Source: Triticum aestivum
Taxonomy: Eukaryota > Streptophyta > Magnoliopsida > Poales > Poaceae
Assembly: GCF_018294505.1 (NCBI RefSeq)
Contig: NC_057808.1
Span: forward strand, 225,615,684 to 225,679,683
DNA length: 64,000 nucleotides
Direction of reading: 5' to 3'
Below are positions 34,430 to 45,600 of the stretch, piece after piece. The position numbers were made by a program, and so were the translations under genes. Each line of letters starts with the position of its first letter. The stretch's first letter is position 1. A model generated the notes under the pieces. It was not told where the DNA came from, did no database searches, and saw only the letters and a list, made by a program, of their open reading frames with translations.

Positions 34430-36180
34430 ACCAGCTAGCACACCGGGACGAAGGGGCTTCAGAGGCAAAATCAAGCAGGGGCAACAGAGGCGCAGGCCGC
34501 GAGAGTTGCGGGGCCGCAGGCAGCTCGTCAGCAACAGCTTGAAAGCGGGGCCGTAGAGGCGAAGTGGAGGTGCCTCGGCAATGAACGGCTCGGGGCCGGC
34601 GACGGCTCAAGGCGGGGCCGACTTGGAGGTAGACGATGGAGTCCAGCGGAGGAGACGGCGACTTGGCACAGTGAGCCGACACGGGGAGGAGACGAGGCGT
34701 GACGCGGCTGCGGCGGCGTGAGGCAGTGCAGGGGCCACGGCGGCTCAGCGGCGACGGGGCGGACCCACTCGGAGACAAGGAGAGGCCACGGTGGCTCCGC
34801 GGGGTGAAACAACAACAATGACTTGGAGGCGAGGCCGGTGAGACGCGTCGGAGGCCGAGGAAACAACAGCGGCTTAGCGCATCGCGAGGTGGTGGCGGCT
34901 CAGCGCGCCAGGAAGCCCGCAACGACGAGGCTGCGGGAGCAGAGGCGAGTCAACGGAGTTTGAAGCGGAGGCGAGTCCATGACGACTTTGAACTTGCGAG
35001 GAGGTGAAACGCAACAGAGGAGGCAGGACTGCTCTGGCGAGGGCGGTTCAAGAGCGAGGGCGAGTCAGGTCCGACGGCTCGATGAAGTAGACCGACTTGA
35101 AGAGGCCGTAGAAGCGGAGCAAGGTGAAGTGGGAACAACCAGAATTGGAGAAGGCGCTGCCGCAGGGCGGCTTGGAGGCGTCGGGTCCTGGCGGAGGCGA
35201 CGGCTCTGCCGCGGGTAGCTCAGAGGCGAAGACGGCGAAGAGAACCGGCAACATGGTCGGCGAAGTGGGCCAATACAATGACGGCGACCGTTCTGGGTGG
35301 CTCTTTGGTGGAGGCAGTGCTCGAGCGGTGACTCAGAAACAGCAGGCGACTTGGCAGCATCGATTCATGGTAGTAGGGTCAGTTCAAACTGGCGGCAGAG
35401 GCCAGCGGATGCGGCCACTTGGACGGGGCAGTGGTGATGGCAGTTTAGAGGCAAGGCCAGGCGTGGCTTAGTGCGGAGATGACCAAGGATTCTGGTGACT
35501 CGTGGCGGAAACCAAGGCAAGCGGCGTTTGCTCGGGGCAAAGTGAGGCCATGATGGCTGCTTGCTGATGGCGATGAGGCGGAGGCGAACTCACGCGTGGC
35601 GTGTCCCGACGGCTCAGGAGAACACGCAGAGGTGCAGGCACAGCGGAGGCGGCTCCGATACCGAGCGGCTTACGGCACGGGGCGGCTAACGCAGTGGCTT
35701 GACCCGAAGTGCGGCGGCTTCGGTTTGAAGGCCCGGTGCCCGGAGACCCGACGCGGGGGTGGACGATAGCGTAACGGTGACTCGAAGTGGACAGCGCCCG
35801 ACGACCCTGTGATGGTGGCAGATGGTCACTCAAAGGAGGCGCGAAGCCAAGGCAGCCGGCTTGACAAAGGAGCACCGCGGAAGACGGGGACCCGGCGGCT
35901 CAACACCGCAGCCATGCATGGCAGAGGCAAGAGCCGCTCCGGCGAGGGCGGCTTAACACGGAGGCCCGGCGCTACGTTTGAAGTGGCGGCTCAACACAGA
36001 GGCAATCGCGACTTTGGGGTGAAGCCTGTGCAGACGGAGGCCAACGGATCCCGTCACTGAGGCAGAGGAAGCACAACACGGTGAGGCGGCTCACGGCCAT
36101 TAACAGCCGTCTGGCGATGGAGGCGGCTCGTGGAGACCCGGCAGCGGAGTCACTCAAGCAGCGACAAAGGAGTCCAAGTC
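34430..36180 (-). other. GC-rich repetitive block near the 5' end of G3
   Basis: About 1.7 kb of degenerate GGCGGCTCAGAGGCGA-like phrases. Open frames on both strands (for example 34335-34922 and 35468-35875 minus) give Ser/Pro/Arg-rich text without domains and overlap each other. I read it as a non-coding or decayed leader/gag region. The position just after the primer site, in element sense, is where gag would be. Confidence 0.5.
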
Positions 36181-36762
36181 CATCTCCGTGCCCGGGTCAT
36201 GGCCGCTCTGGCCAATTTCTTTTCTTTGAGTCGTGATCCGACGAGCAGATGATTGTTTCTTTTCCTTCTTAACACTACTTACCTCAGGACTTGATTTTAC
36301 TTTCACCTCGGGACTTGGAACATTCTGATCTGCCGTGGAGTAAACCGCCATTACTTTATATATAAAAATATCTGGTCTCTGGGCTAATTAGATAGCTTGA
36401 TTCTGACTTGTCTTCCTGCGTTACAGCGATTTGTGCAGTTGGTATTGCCATCGGACCCGGTGATCAGAACGAAGACCCAAACCATGCTGATTCTGGCGAC
36501 TTGCAGATCGGATTTGATGCGGTGATGAAACTGGCTGTAGAGGAAAAACGTTGATCTCAGCGACTTGCGTCGGCGACTCACGGCAACGAAAAAATTGTAA
36601 CCCTAATTTCTTTTGAACCTTAAATCCCATATCTTAAACCTTGACTGATGAACTTGAAGCTGGTACAAATCCTTCTGAACCGGCTTTCTTCATCCGGAAA
36701 ACTGCAAACTTCTCGATCCCTGGGAGAGATCCCTTCAAGAACTCAACACCACCGTGCGCAGG

Positions 36763-36780
36763 CCCCATGGTGGGCGCCAA
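36763..36780 (-). other. G3 primer binding site
   Basis: Minus strand TTGGCGCCCACCATGGGG lies one base from the LTR end. It is the same kind as the G4 site at 47135 (TTGGCGCCCACCGTGGGG) with one difference. It fixes the element on the minus strand. Confidence 0.85.
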
Positions 36781-36781
36781 C

Positions 36782-37478
36782 TGTCGTGGAATTGTCACGG
36801 CAGATGTCCTAGTGTGAGGACTTAGTCATGAGGCCAACACATCTATGTGGTAGCTTGAGAGGGGTTGATCGGAATCGAGAGACGCAACACAAGACAAGGG
36901 TTTAGACAGCTTAGGGCCCCGGGAAACATCATCCGGTAACAACCCTACGTGTTGTTTGTGGCTAGGTCTCATTATCATCACGAGGGAGTCGCCGTATCTC
37001 CGGCTCTCCTAGTTGTGTCTAGCCTTAATGATTATTCAACTTGTCCCTCTTCGGGTGCCTTGCCCCTCCTTATATAAGTTAAAGGGGCGGGTTACATGTA
37101 CAGTCCACCTCAGATTAAGACTTAAACTATTATGACTTCTCATCACGGGCTTCTCTCCATGGGCTTCTTAACGTCTTGGGCTTCTTAACGTTTTGGGCTT
37201 ATTAACCCCGGGCGACTCTGTCACAATCTGACTTACCATCTGGCGGCTTAAACATCTGCCGGCTTAAACATCTGACCGAAACATCTGGCTTAAACATCTG
37301 ACTTAAACATCTGCCGGCTTAAACATCTGAATTAAACATCTGGCTTAAACATCTGACTTAAACATCTGCCGGCTTAAACATCTGTCGGCTTACAATCTGC
37401 CAGGTCACCAATGAAAATACCAAGTCCTAGCCGGGTCATACTTCCGGCCGGGTCATACCGCGGGGTATATCCCCGACA
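36782..37478 (-). repeat. G3 LTR 2 (5' LTR in element sense)
   Basis: 697 bp, TGTCGTGG..CCCCGACA on the plus strand. Very similar to LTR 1; it differs mainly in the AACATCTG repeat number and a few substitutions. Confidence 0.88.
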
Positions 37479-38043
37479 TTAGCCCCCGGTTTAATTTGGA
37501 TTTATCCATGTTAAACTGATCCTATAAACAAAACACAAGAACAAATTTAACAGGTTGTGCTTCGGGTTAAATATTCTTGTAAGCCGGCACCTGAACATCC
37601 TTAAGTCCTTGTTATTTCCTTCTTCTAGAAAATCCGGGTCAATAAGCCAACTTCATAATCAATTTGCTGACGTTGGTTTCTCACAGAGAAAAATTGTGAA
37701 GAATAATTCATTTGACTCAGCTCCCAATGCTTAAAAACTATTGGTCTTGAAATACTCATCTAACTTTCAGCTGGCTTAAAGATGTAGAACCTGCCGATTT
37801 ATGATTACCAAACTTGCCGGGTTATAAACAGATGATGCCGAGTCATAATTATTGGTAACATCGGGTCATGATTGTTGCAGACACCGGGTCATTCTAGTTT
37901 GCTCAAAACTGAGAATTTGAAGATATTTCTCCCTTATATCCATATTACCTATAGCCCCCAAGTCTTGAGCAGAGCAAAGTGATGATTTAAGACTTGCTTC
38001 CATATGAATACTACCACTTCGAATAAATCCATGTCGTTCATCT
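37479..38043 (-). repeat. Second copy of the G3 internal 3' end
   Basis: Runs parallel to 31139-31702 with few differences (for example TCATTCTAGT against TCACTCTAGT) and stops at GTTCATCT, where LTR sequence begins. It is non-coding, carries a polypurine tract and includes the first unit of the PPT-like array. Confidence 0.88.
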
Positions 38044-38370
38044 GACTTACCATCTAGCGGCTTAAACATCTGGCTTAAACATCTGCCGGCTTAAACATCT
38101 GGCTTAACATCTAACTTAAACATCTGCCGGCTTAAACATCTGGATTAACATCTGACTTAAACATCTGGCTTAAACATCTGACTTAAACATCTATCGGCTT
38201 AAACATCTGGCTTAACATCTGACTTAAACATCTGGCTTAAACATCTGACTTGAACATCTGCCGGCTTAAACATCTGCTGGCTTACAATTTGCCGGGTCAC
38301 CAATGAAAATACCAAGTCCTAGCCGGGTCATACTTCCGGCCGGGTCATACCGCGGGGTATATCCCCGACA
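38040..38370 (-). repeat. G3 LTR 3, partial
   Basis: Contains only the part of the LTR corresponding to about 30859-31138, with an enlarged AACATCTG array. It ends CCCCGACA next to the TTTTC duplication. The joint with the internal copy is at a shared ATCT. Confidence 0.88.
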
Positions 38371-38375
38371 TTTTC

Positions 38376-38934
38376 TGTTTGGGAACCGCCTATAATGTGT
38401 CTAGCGTGGAAGATGTTGGGAACTCTCGGTTTTGACGTTGACAGGAAAAGCATGCCTCTCACAATAATTTTATCTCTCTATTTTGAACTCCGAGCTCTAG
38501 CACCTCTGCAAATCTCTTCTTCCGTCTGCGAAGGGCATATCTATTTTACTTTTATGCAATTTTTATTTTTATGTTGAGTCTTCCTCTTCTCTTATAAAGC
38601 ACTAACTTGAGAACATTATTGTCATAATTGTGCATTGGGTGTAGTTAATGTTGAGTGTGTTTCATGAATGGATCAATGATTGAGCATAATGGGATAGGGA
38701 TAACTTTCTTTAGCATTGATATTTTGAAAGACATGGTTGCTTGTTATTATGCTTTAGTATTTATACCTTTATGTCAAACTATAGACTATTTCTTCGAATC
38801 ACTCAAATCCAAATATTCATGCCCCAAAATAAAAACATTATATGATGGATATGATAGGTAGCATTCCACATCAAAAATTCTGTTTTTATCATTTACCTAC
38901 TCGAGGACGAGCAGGAATTAAGCTTGGGGATGCT
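38376..38934 (+). other. G2 3' untranslated region, second part, with polypurine tract
   Basis: Resumes G2 after G3. It includes ACCTACTCGAGGACGAGCAG and a purine-rich AATTAAGCTTGGGGATGCT (about 38916-38934) directly before the LTR, the usual tail of this Gypsy group. No coding sequence. Confidence 0.8.
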
Positions 38935-40274
38935 TGATATGTCTCCAACGTATCTATAATTTTTTAATTGTTCCATGCTATTATAGTATCAATCTTGAAT
39001 GTTTTACATGCAACTTTATGCAATTATATATCATTTTTTGGGACTAACCCATTAACTTAGTGCCCAGTGCCAGTTGTTGTTTTTTGCTTTTTTTGGCTTT
39101 TCAGGAAATCAATATCAAACAGAGTCCAAACGGGGAAAAACTTTGGATTAATTTTGTCTGGACCAAAAGAGACCCTAGAAGGTTCGGGAGAAGACCAGAC
39201 GAGCCATGTGGGAGCGACAAGCTCGGGAAGCGTGCCCCTAGGCTTTTGGGCCCCTCATGGCCACCTCTTGACCTAATTCCACCTCTATACATACCCAAAT
39301 ATTCCCCTGACATTAGGGAGCCACCCGAAATACTTTTTCCGCCGCCGCAAGTTTCTGTTCTCGTGAGATCCCATCTGGAGGACTTCTCCGGTACTCTGCC
39401 AGAGGAGGAATCGATCACGGAGGGGCTCTACATCAACCTTCATGCCCTTCTGATGACGTGTGAGTATTTTTCCACAGACCTACGGGTCCACAGTTAGTAG
39501 CTAGATGGCTTCTTCTCTCTCTTTGATCTTCAATATAATGTTCTCCTTGATGTTCTTGGAGATCTATTCGATGTAATCACTTTTTGCAGTGTGTTTGTTG
39601 GGATCCGATGAATTGTGAGTTTTTTTATCAGATTGTCCATGAATATTATTTGAGTCTTCTATGAACTCTTTTATGCATGATTATTATAGCTTTGTATTTC
39701 TCTCCGATCTATTGATTTGGTTTGCCCAACTGGATTTATTTTTCTTGCAATGGGAGAGGTGCTTTGTGATGGGTTCAATCTTGTGGCGATCAATCCCAGT
39801 GGCAGAAGGGGCCATGACATGTATTTTTTATCGTTTCCATTAAGCATAAAAAGATGGGGTTTATTCATGTGTGAGTTTACTTTCTCTACATCATGTCATC
39901 TTGCTTAAGGCTTACTCCGTTCTTTATGAACTTAATACTCTAGATGCATGCTGGATAGCGGTCGATGTGTGGAGTAATAGTAGTTGATGCAGGCAGGAGT
40001 TGGTCTACTTATCTCGGACGTGATGCCTATATACATGATCATTGCCTTGGATGTTGTCATGATTATTCGCTTTTCTATCAATTGCCCAACAGTAATTTGT
40101 TTACCCACCGTATGCTATTTTCAAGAGAGAAGCCTCCAGTGAAAACTATGGCCTCCGGATCTTCTTTTATCATACATTAAAATCCAAAAATATTTGCTGC
40201 AATTTTTCTTTACTTTATTTATTTCGTGTTTTATTTCTCTATCTATCACTACAAAATTCAATCTTGCAAATAAC
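38935..40274 (+). repeat. G2 3' LTR, lacking its last 190 bp
   Basis: Begins TGATATGTCTCCAACGTATC and parallels the 5' LTR to ATCTTGCAAATAAC at 40274, where the inverted LTR starts. ATAAC (40270-40274) may be one target duplication of that insertion. Confidence 0.88.
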
Positions 40275-41253
40275 TGCTACCTCTGAGCTGCGTTGGGATT
40301 TCCTCGAAGAGGAGAGGATGATGCAGTACAGTAGAGATAAGTATTTCCCTTAGTTAAGAACCAAGGTTATCAATCCGGTAGGAGAACAGCGCAACACCTT
40401 CGGATCTACATTTATCAACACAAGATAACAAATCCTTGCACCCAACGCGAACAAGGGGTTGTCAATCCCTTGGCGGTTACTTGCAAGATTAAATTGTATG
40501 GTAATAGATAGATAGATCAAAAAATACAAAAAAATTGCAGCAAGGTATTTTTTATTTTAGTATACGATAAAAAGTAGACCCGGGGGCCATAGTTTTCACT
40601 AGAGCCTTCTCTCTGGAAAGTAGCATACGGTGGGTAAACAAATTACTGTTGGGAATTGACAGAAAAGCAAATAATCATGACGACATCCAACGCAATGATC
40701 ATGTATATAGGCATCACGTCAGAGACAAGTAGACCGAAACAATTTTGCATCTACTACTATTACTCCACACATCGACCGCTATCTAGCATGCATCTAGAGT
40801 ATTAAGTTCATAAAGAATGGAGTAACGCCATAAGCAAGATGACATGATGTAGACAAAGTAAACTCACACATGAATAAACCCCATCTTTTTATCCTTAATG
40901 GCAATGATACAAATATGTGTCATGTCCCCTTTCTGTCACTGGGATTGAGCACCGCAAGATCAAACCCATCACAAAGCACCTCACCCATTGCAAGAAAAAT
41001 CAATCTAGTTGGCCAAACCAAATCAATAGATCGGAAAGAAATAAAAAGCTATAACAATCGTGCATAAAAGAGTTCAGAGGAAACTCAAATAATATTCATG
41101 GATAATCTGATCATAAGCTCACAATTCATTGGATCCGAACAAACACATCGCAAAAGGTCATTACATCAAACAGATCTCCAAGAACATCAAGGAGAACATT
41201 GTATTCAAGATCAGAGATGGAGAAGAAGTCATCTAGCTACTAGATATGGACCC
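40275..41253 (-). repeat. Inverted, truncated LTR of the G2 family
   Basis: Starts TGCTACC, the complement of the LTR end GGTAGCA. It runs as the reverse complement of the G2 LTR up to about the TAGCTAGATG segment, then stops at 41253 where another LTR begins. With 38935-40274 it forms a long inverted repeat. It is probably the 3' LTR of a second element inserted tail-first into the G2 LTR. The rest of that element is not seen. Confidence 0.8.
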
Positions 41254-44038
41254 TGATAACCCACAAGTATAGGGGATCGTTTGTAGCCTTTTTCGATAAA
41301 TAACAGTGTCGAACCTAACGAGGAGCTAAAGGCAGAACCAATATTCCCTCAAGTTCTATCGGCCACTATTACAACTCTACGCACACTTAACGTTTGGTTT
41401 ACCTAGAATAGGAATAAATCTAGAAGTACTTTGCAGGTGTGGATAGGTTTGCAAGATAATAAAGAATGTGAAAATAAAAATAAAATAAAAACTTGCTATC
41501 CGTCTAGCAACTTAGTCAATTGCTAAGGGAAAATTCCGCAAATCCTACCACCACCAATCCACACTCGTTTTTATGTGGGAGAGGCCACTACTAGCATGTC
41601 GTCCCTTACTTGGAATTCTATGCACTTATGATTGGAACTATTAGCAAGCATCCGCAACTACTAACGCTCATTAAGGTAAAACCCAACCATAGCATTAAGA
41701 TATATAATGGCCCCCCTTCAATCTTGTATGTATCAACATCTATGTTTAGGCTGAAGCTATTGTCACCCTTGCCCTCCAATGCATAGTCCTATGATAACCC
41801 ACAACTATAGGGGATCACAACAGTTTTCGAGGATAGAGTATTCAACCCAAATTTATAGATTCACACAAGGGGAGCCAAGAATATTTGTAAGTATTAGCAG
41901 CGGAGTTGTCAATTCAACCACACCCGGAGATTAAATATCTGCAGCAAAGTGATTAGTAGCATGGTAGTATGATAGTTTTGATAGTAGTGTAACAGCAGTA
42001 GTAACGGTAACAGTGATATCAATGATTTTGTAGCAGTTGAAATAGTAGTAACTTAGCAAGAACAATATGTAGGAAATTCAGAGGAATTAAATTGGTGGAT
42101 TCTTTGGATGATATTCATCGTATAACAGTCATAACTTAGGGCGATACAAAACTAGCTCCAGTTCATAAATATAATGTAGGCATGTATTCCGTAAATAGTC
42201 ATACGTGTTTATGGAAAGAACTTGTATGACATCTTTTGTCCTACCCTCCCGTGGCAGCGGGGTCCATAAGGAAACTAAGGGGTATTAAGGCCTCCTTTTA
42301 ATAGAGAACTGGAACAAAGCATTAACACATAGTGAATACATGAAGTCCTCAAACTATGGTCATCACCGGAAAGTATCCCGATTATTGTCACCCCGGGGTT
42401 TATGGATCATAACACGTGATAGGTGAATATGACTTGCAAGATCAGATCTAGAACATAGATATAATGGTGAAAACATAAACGGTTCCGATCTGAAATCATG
42501 GCACCCGGGCCCAAAATGACTAGCATTAAGCATGGCAAAGTCATAACAACATCAATATTAGAACATAGTGGATACTAGGGATCAAGCCCTAACAAACTAA
42601 CTCGATTACATGATGAATCCCAACCAACTCCTCACTGACCAGCGAGCCTACGACTGAAGTACTCACTCCCGGTGGGGAGCATCATGGAATTGGCGATGAA
42701 GGAGGGTTGGTGATGACGAAGATCGAAGATCCCCCTCTCCGAAGCCCCAAACGGACTCCAGATCTGGCCTCCCAATGAACAACAGGAGGCAGCCCCTAGG
42801 CGCGCCTAGAGGGGGGTGCCCTGGTGGGTTGGGCTCACCCAAGGGCCCCCTCTGTTGGTTCTTGGCTCCATTATTTTTTTTATATTCTGAAATAATTCTC
42901 CGAAATGTTTCGTTCCACTCTGAGAACCTTTATTTCTGCACAAAAACATCACCATGGTAGTTCTGCTGAAAACTGCGTCAGTCCGGGTTAGTTTAATTCA
43001 AATCATGCAAATTAGAGTCCAAATCAAGAGGAAAAGCATTAGGAAAAGTAGATACAGCGGAGATGTATCATCCTATCAACGTAGAACTAACCCTATGGTG
43101 TGATCCACACGCGCGCTCATATTATGGGTACCAAAGGACAGCAACATAACCACAGGCAAATTAAACCAACCATAGCAATTCACCAATTACTGATGGGACA
43201 ACAAAAATCTACTCAGACATCATAGGATGGCAACATATCATTGGATAATAGTATGAAGCATAAAGCACCATGTTCAAGTAGAGGGTACAGCGGATTGCGG
43301 GAGAGTCGACCGCTGAATATAGATGGGGGAAGGTGATGAAGATGTTGGTGAAGATGACGGAGTTGTTGGAGTAGATCGCCGTCACACGATGATTGCCCCG
43401 GCGGCGTTCCGGTGCCACCGGGAGACAGGGGGGAGAGCCCCCTCCTTATTATTCTTCCTTGGCCTCCCCCTAGATGGGAGGAGAGTTCCCCCTCTGGTCC
43501 ATGGCCTCCATGGCGGCGGAGGGGCAGGAGCCCCTCCAAGATTGGATCTATCCGTCTGTTCTCTTCTGTTTCACGTTCCTGTTTTCTGGTCCTTCACCGT
43601 TTCTTAAATTCCCAGAGATCTGTAACTCCGATTGTGCTGAAATTTTTACATGATTTTTTCTATAAATTGTCTTTCTTGCGCCCAAAGAAGAGTCCCAACC
43701 GACTTACGAGGAGGGCACAAGACACCTGGGCGCGCCAGGGGGTGCCCATCACGCTCTGATGGGTTGTGGAGGCCGTGGGCCTCCGTTTGCGTTGATTCCA
43801 CCTCCCAAAAATCACAAATATTCCAAAATAATTTTCTGTAATTTTTTATCGTGTTTGGAATTCATTTGATATGGATATTCTGCGAAACAGAAAACATGCA
43901 ACAAACAGGAACCGGCACTAGGCACTGGATCAATAGGTTAGTCCAATAAATCATATAAAATGTTGCCAAAAGTATGTGACAGTTGTATAATATTGGCATG
44001 AAACAATAAAAAATTATAGATACGATGGAGATGTATCA
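41254..44038 (-). repeat. Minus-strand Gypsy LTR (WHAM/Derami-like) with nested solo LTR
   Basis: The plus strand begins TGATAACCCACAAGTATAGG and ends GGAGATGTATCA. Without the nested LTR it is about 1.5 kb. It is followed at 44039 by the complement of a Sabrina/WHAM-type polypurine tract, so it is the 3' LTR of a minus-strand element. GACCC before 41254 may be one target duplication; its partner is not in the window. Confidence 0.8.
41792..43070 (-). mobile_element. Solo LTR (1279 bp) with TCCTA duplication
   Basis: TGATAACCCACAACTATAGG to AGATGTATCA, flanked by TCCTA at 41787-41791 and 43071-43075. Removing it and one TCCTA restores continuity of the surrounding LTR. No internal region remains, so LTR-LTR recombination has removed the body of the element. 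Related in its ends to the surrounding LTR. Confidence 0.92.
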
Positions 44039-44187
44039 GCATCCCCAAGCTTAATTCCTGCTCGTCCTCGAGTAGGTAAATGATAAAAAAGAATATTTTT
44101 TGATGTGGAATGCTACCTAGCATAATCTTGATCATATATCTAATCATGGCATGAATAGTAAGACATGAATGATTCAAAGCAATAGTA
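44039..44187 (-). other. Internal 3' end of the minus-strand element
   Basis: GCATCCCCAAGCTTAATTCC at 44039 is the complement of a polypurine tract like that at 38911-38933. About 130 bp of 3' untranslated sequence follow. Similarity ends near 44187. Confidence 0.7.
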
Positions 44188-44461
44188 AAAGGAGGGCCAG
44201 GGCAACGTTTACAAGGATCGACCCTTTGCACAATTACACGCGTAGCTGCTCCCTCTTGCACCTTGCCGGGGTAGCGCTCATTGTACTTGTGTTCCCACAC
44301 ATACATCCAATATAGCAAGCAGGGTTTTACACCTCTCAGTGGCCCAAACCTGTGTAAAGATCCCTGCGTCTCCCGTTGATTTTGCTCTTTGTGTCTTGTG
44401 CATCTCCCTAGCCGAACCACAAGGGGCTTGATGGCCCCATAGATGGTCATCACCACCGACA
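44188..44461 (+). repeat. G5 5' LTR, 3' part only
   Basis: Ends CACCACCGACA at 44461, directly before the primer site. The 5' part is missing, replaced by the minus-strand element's tail at about 44187. Confidence 0.6.
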
Positions 44462-44464
44462 TCT

Positions 44465-44483
44465 TTGGCGCGCTAGGTAGGGG
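44465..44483 (+). other. G5 primer binding site
   Basis: TTGGCGCGCTAGGTAGGGG, three bases after the LTR end. It resembles the TTGGCGCGCCAGGTAGGGG site of many grass Gypsy elements. Confidence 0.75.
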
Positions 44484-44558
44484 AGATTCACTGGCGCGAA
44501 GCTAAATCAGCGGACGACGCGCTGATTTCATCGAGATTCATCACCATCTTCATCATCA

Positions 44559-45134
44559 ATGGCACCCAAGAAGAAGGGCACCACGATGACGAAGCCTTCT
44601 GCCTCTAGAGTCCCTTCGCACGTGTCTGCGAGCGGCGCAGGCGGCCCCACCGCTGCGGACGGTGTGGATGCCGCGGTTGGCACAGCCGGCGCGGTCGCCA
44701 TGCTCACCATGGCGGGGACAGGAGGCGGAGGCGTCGGAGGAGATCATCTTCCTCGAACCTTTGGCGAGAACAACCATGACGGCGCGGGCGGTGCGGTTGG
44801 ACAGAACCTGCCTCCCCAACGCGCCGACGAGCGTAGCCACCGGAGCAACACTACATGGACAAATGCAGGCCTAGATCTCCCTGCTGGTACGACGCAGAGT
44901 GACACCGCTAGACACAGACAGCTGCGCCTGCATGGCAAAACACCTATTGATCAAGTCCAAGATCCCCAGGCACAGCTCCCGCCACATCAACCCACTGCTG
45001 CGCACAAGCCACGGTGGCCAGATCGCAATGGCGCTCCTGATGGCTCTGTCAGGAGTCGAGCGACGTCGCGTTCTTCGCCCTGGCCCTACCAGCAACAGCA
45101 TCGGAAGCAATGGCGCGAGCCCAGATGTTGTTGA
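44559..45134 (+). pseudogene. G5 gag N-terminal remnant
   Basis: Starts MAPKKKGTTMTKPSASRVPS and is open for 191 codons. It is Ala/Gly/Pro-rich and then basic, without a complete capsid domain. The lysine-rich start just after the leader fits the first residues of Gypsy gag. The capsid, zinc knuckle, protease and RT that should follow are absent. Confidence 0.55.
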
Positions 45135-45236
45135 ACTTCCCTCTGATAGGAGACAGATGGACGAGTGGAGAGGCACCATCCAGAGTTTAATTGGATTTGC
45201 TGAGTCGAACAAGTCGCAGCAGGCGAAGCCCTCACG

Positions 45237-45600
45237 GTGCATGCAAATGGTACCAATAGCTCAGACCGACGGCCATATCATGGTTGGTGCACCAACCGTG
45301 CAGCCGCCTCCGCGGCAGCAACCAACAACACTGCAGAGTATGAAGGGCTCCTTGCCGGCCTCAGGATTGTGGTAGAATTGGGAATCAGGAAGTTGATCAT
45401 TCGTGGAGATTCACAACTTGTCGTTAAGCAAGTGAACAAATATTATCAAAGCCCTTTGACTGGTTGCAAACGGAGCATATCCCGCGTGTAGAGAACATCA
45501 TTGCTGATCATCTATCAAAGTGTGCTGCCCAAAAGCTACCTCTGGAACCAGGGACTTTTGTACTCGACTTGAACCAACCGTCAGGTTCTCCGTCAACACA
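45237..45600 (+). pseudogene. G5 RNase H remnant
   Basis: Reads ATNNTAEYEGLLAGLRIVVE and KLIIRGDSQLVVKQVNKYYQ, the plant Gypsy RNase H core with its E and D residues. A second deletion and frame change then lead to VENIIADHLSKCAAQKLPLE. The middle of the domain is missing, so it is inactive. Confidence 0.75.

Larger units (their letters stand above)
30415..38370 (-). mobile_element. G3, non-coding Gypsy-like element with three LTR copies
   Basis: Flanked by TTTTC at 30410-30414 and 38371-38375. On the minus strand the order is partial LTR (38370 to about 38040), a 565 bp copy of the internal 3' end (38043-37479), a full LTR (37478-36782), primer site (36780-36763), internal region (36762-31153), polypurine tract (31152-31139) and a full LTR (31138-30415). 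LTRs start TGTCGGGGATATACCCCGCG and end ACGACA. The 5.6 kb interior shows no gag, protease, RT or integrase motif on either strand, so the element is non-autonomous. The primer site is the TTGGCGCCCACC type also used by G4, which suggests a Gypsy relative. Family not identified. Confidence 0.8.
24772..40274 (+). mobile_element. Gypsy G2, Sabrina/WHAM-type, gag-protease only, nested-disrupted
   Basis: 5' LTR 24772-26319, decayed primer site, gag-protease remnant, long 3' untranslated region, then a purine-rich tract and 3' LTR (38935-40274). G3 (30415-38370) is inserted in the 3' untranslated region. The LTR text (GTCTCCAACGTATCTATAAT) and the gag are those I know from the Sabrina/WHAM/Derami group. 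No RT, RNase H or integrase is found between protease and 3' LTR, consistent with the non-autonomous members of this group. LTRs differ noticeably (many substitutions and small indels), so the copy is older than the Copia elements. The 3' LTR is cut by an inverted LTR at 40275. Confidence 0.88.

Noticed and set aside
34301..36060. Overlapping minus and plus ORFs of 60-195 codons in the GC-rich part of G3
   Set aside because: Degenerate GGCGGCTCAG-like repeats leave most frames open; the peptides are low-complexity and have no domain.
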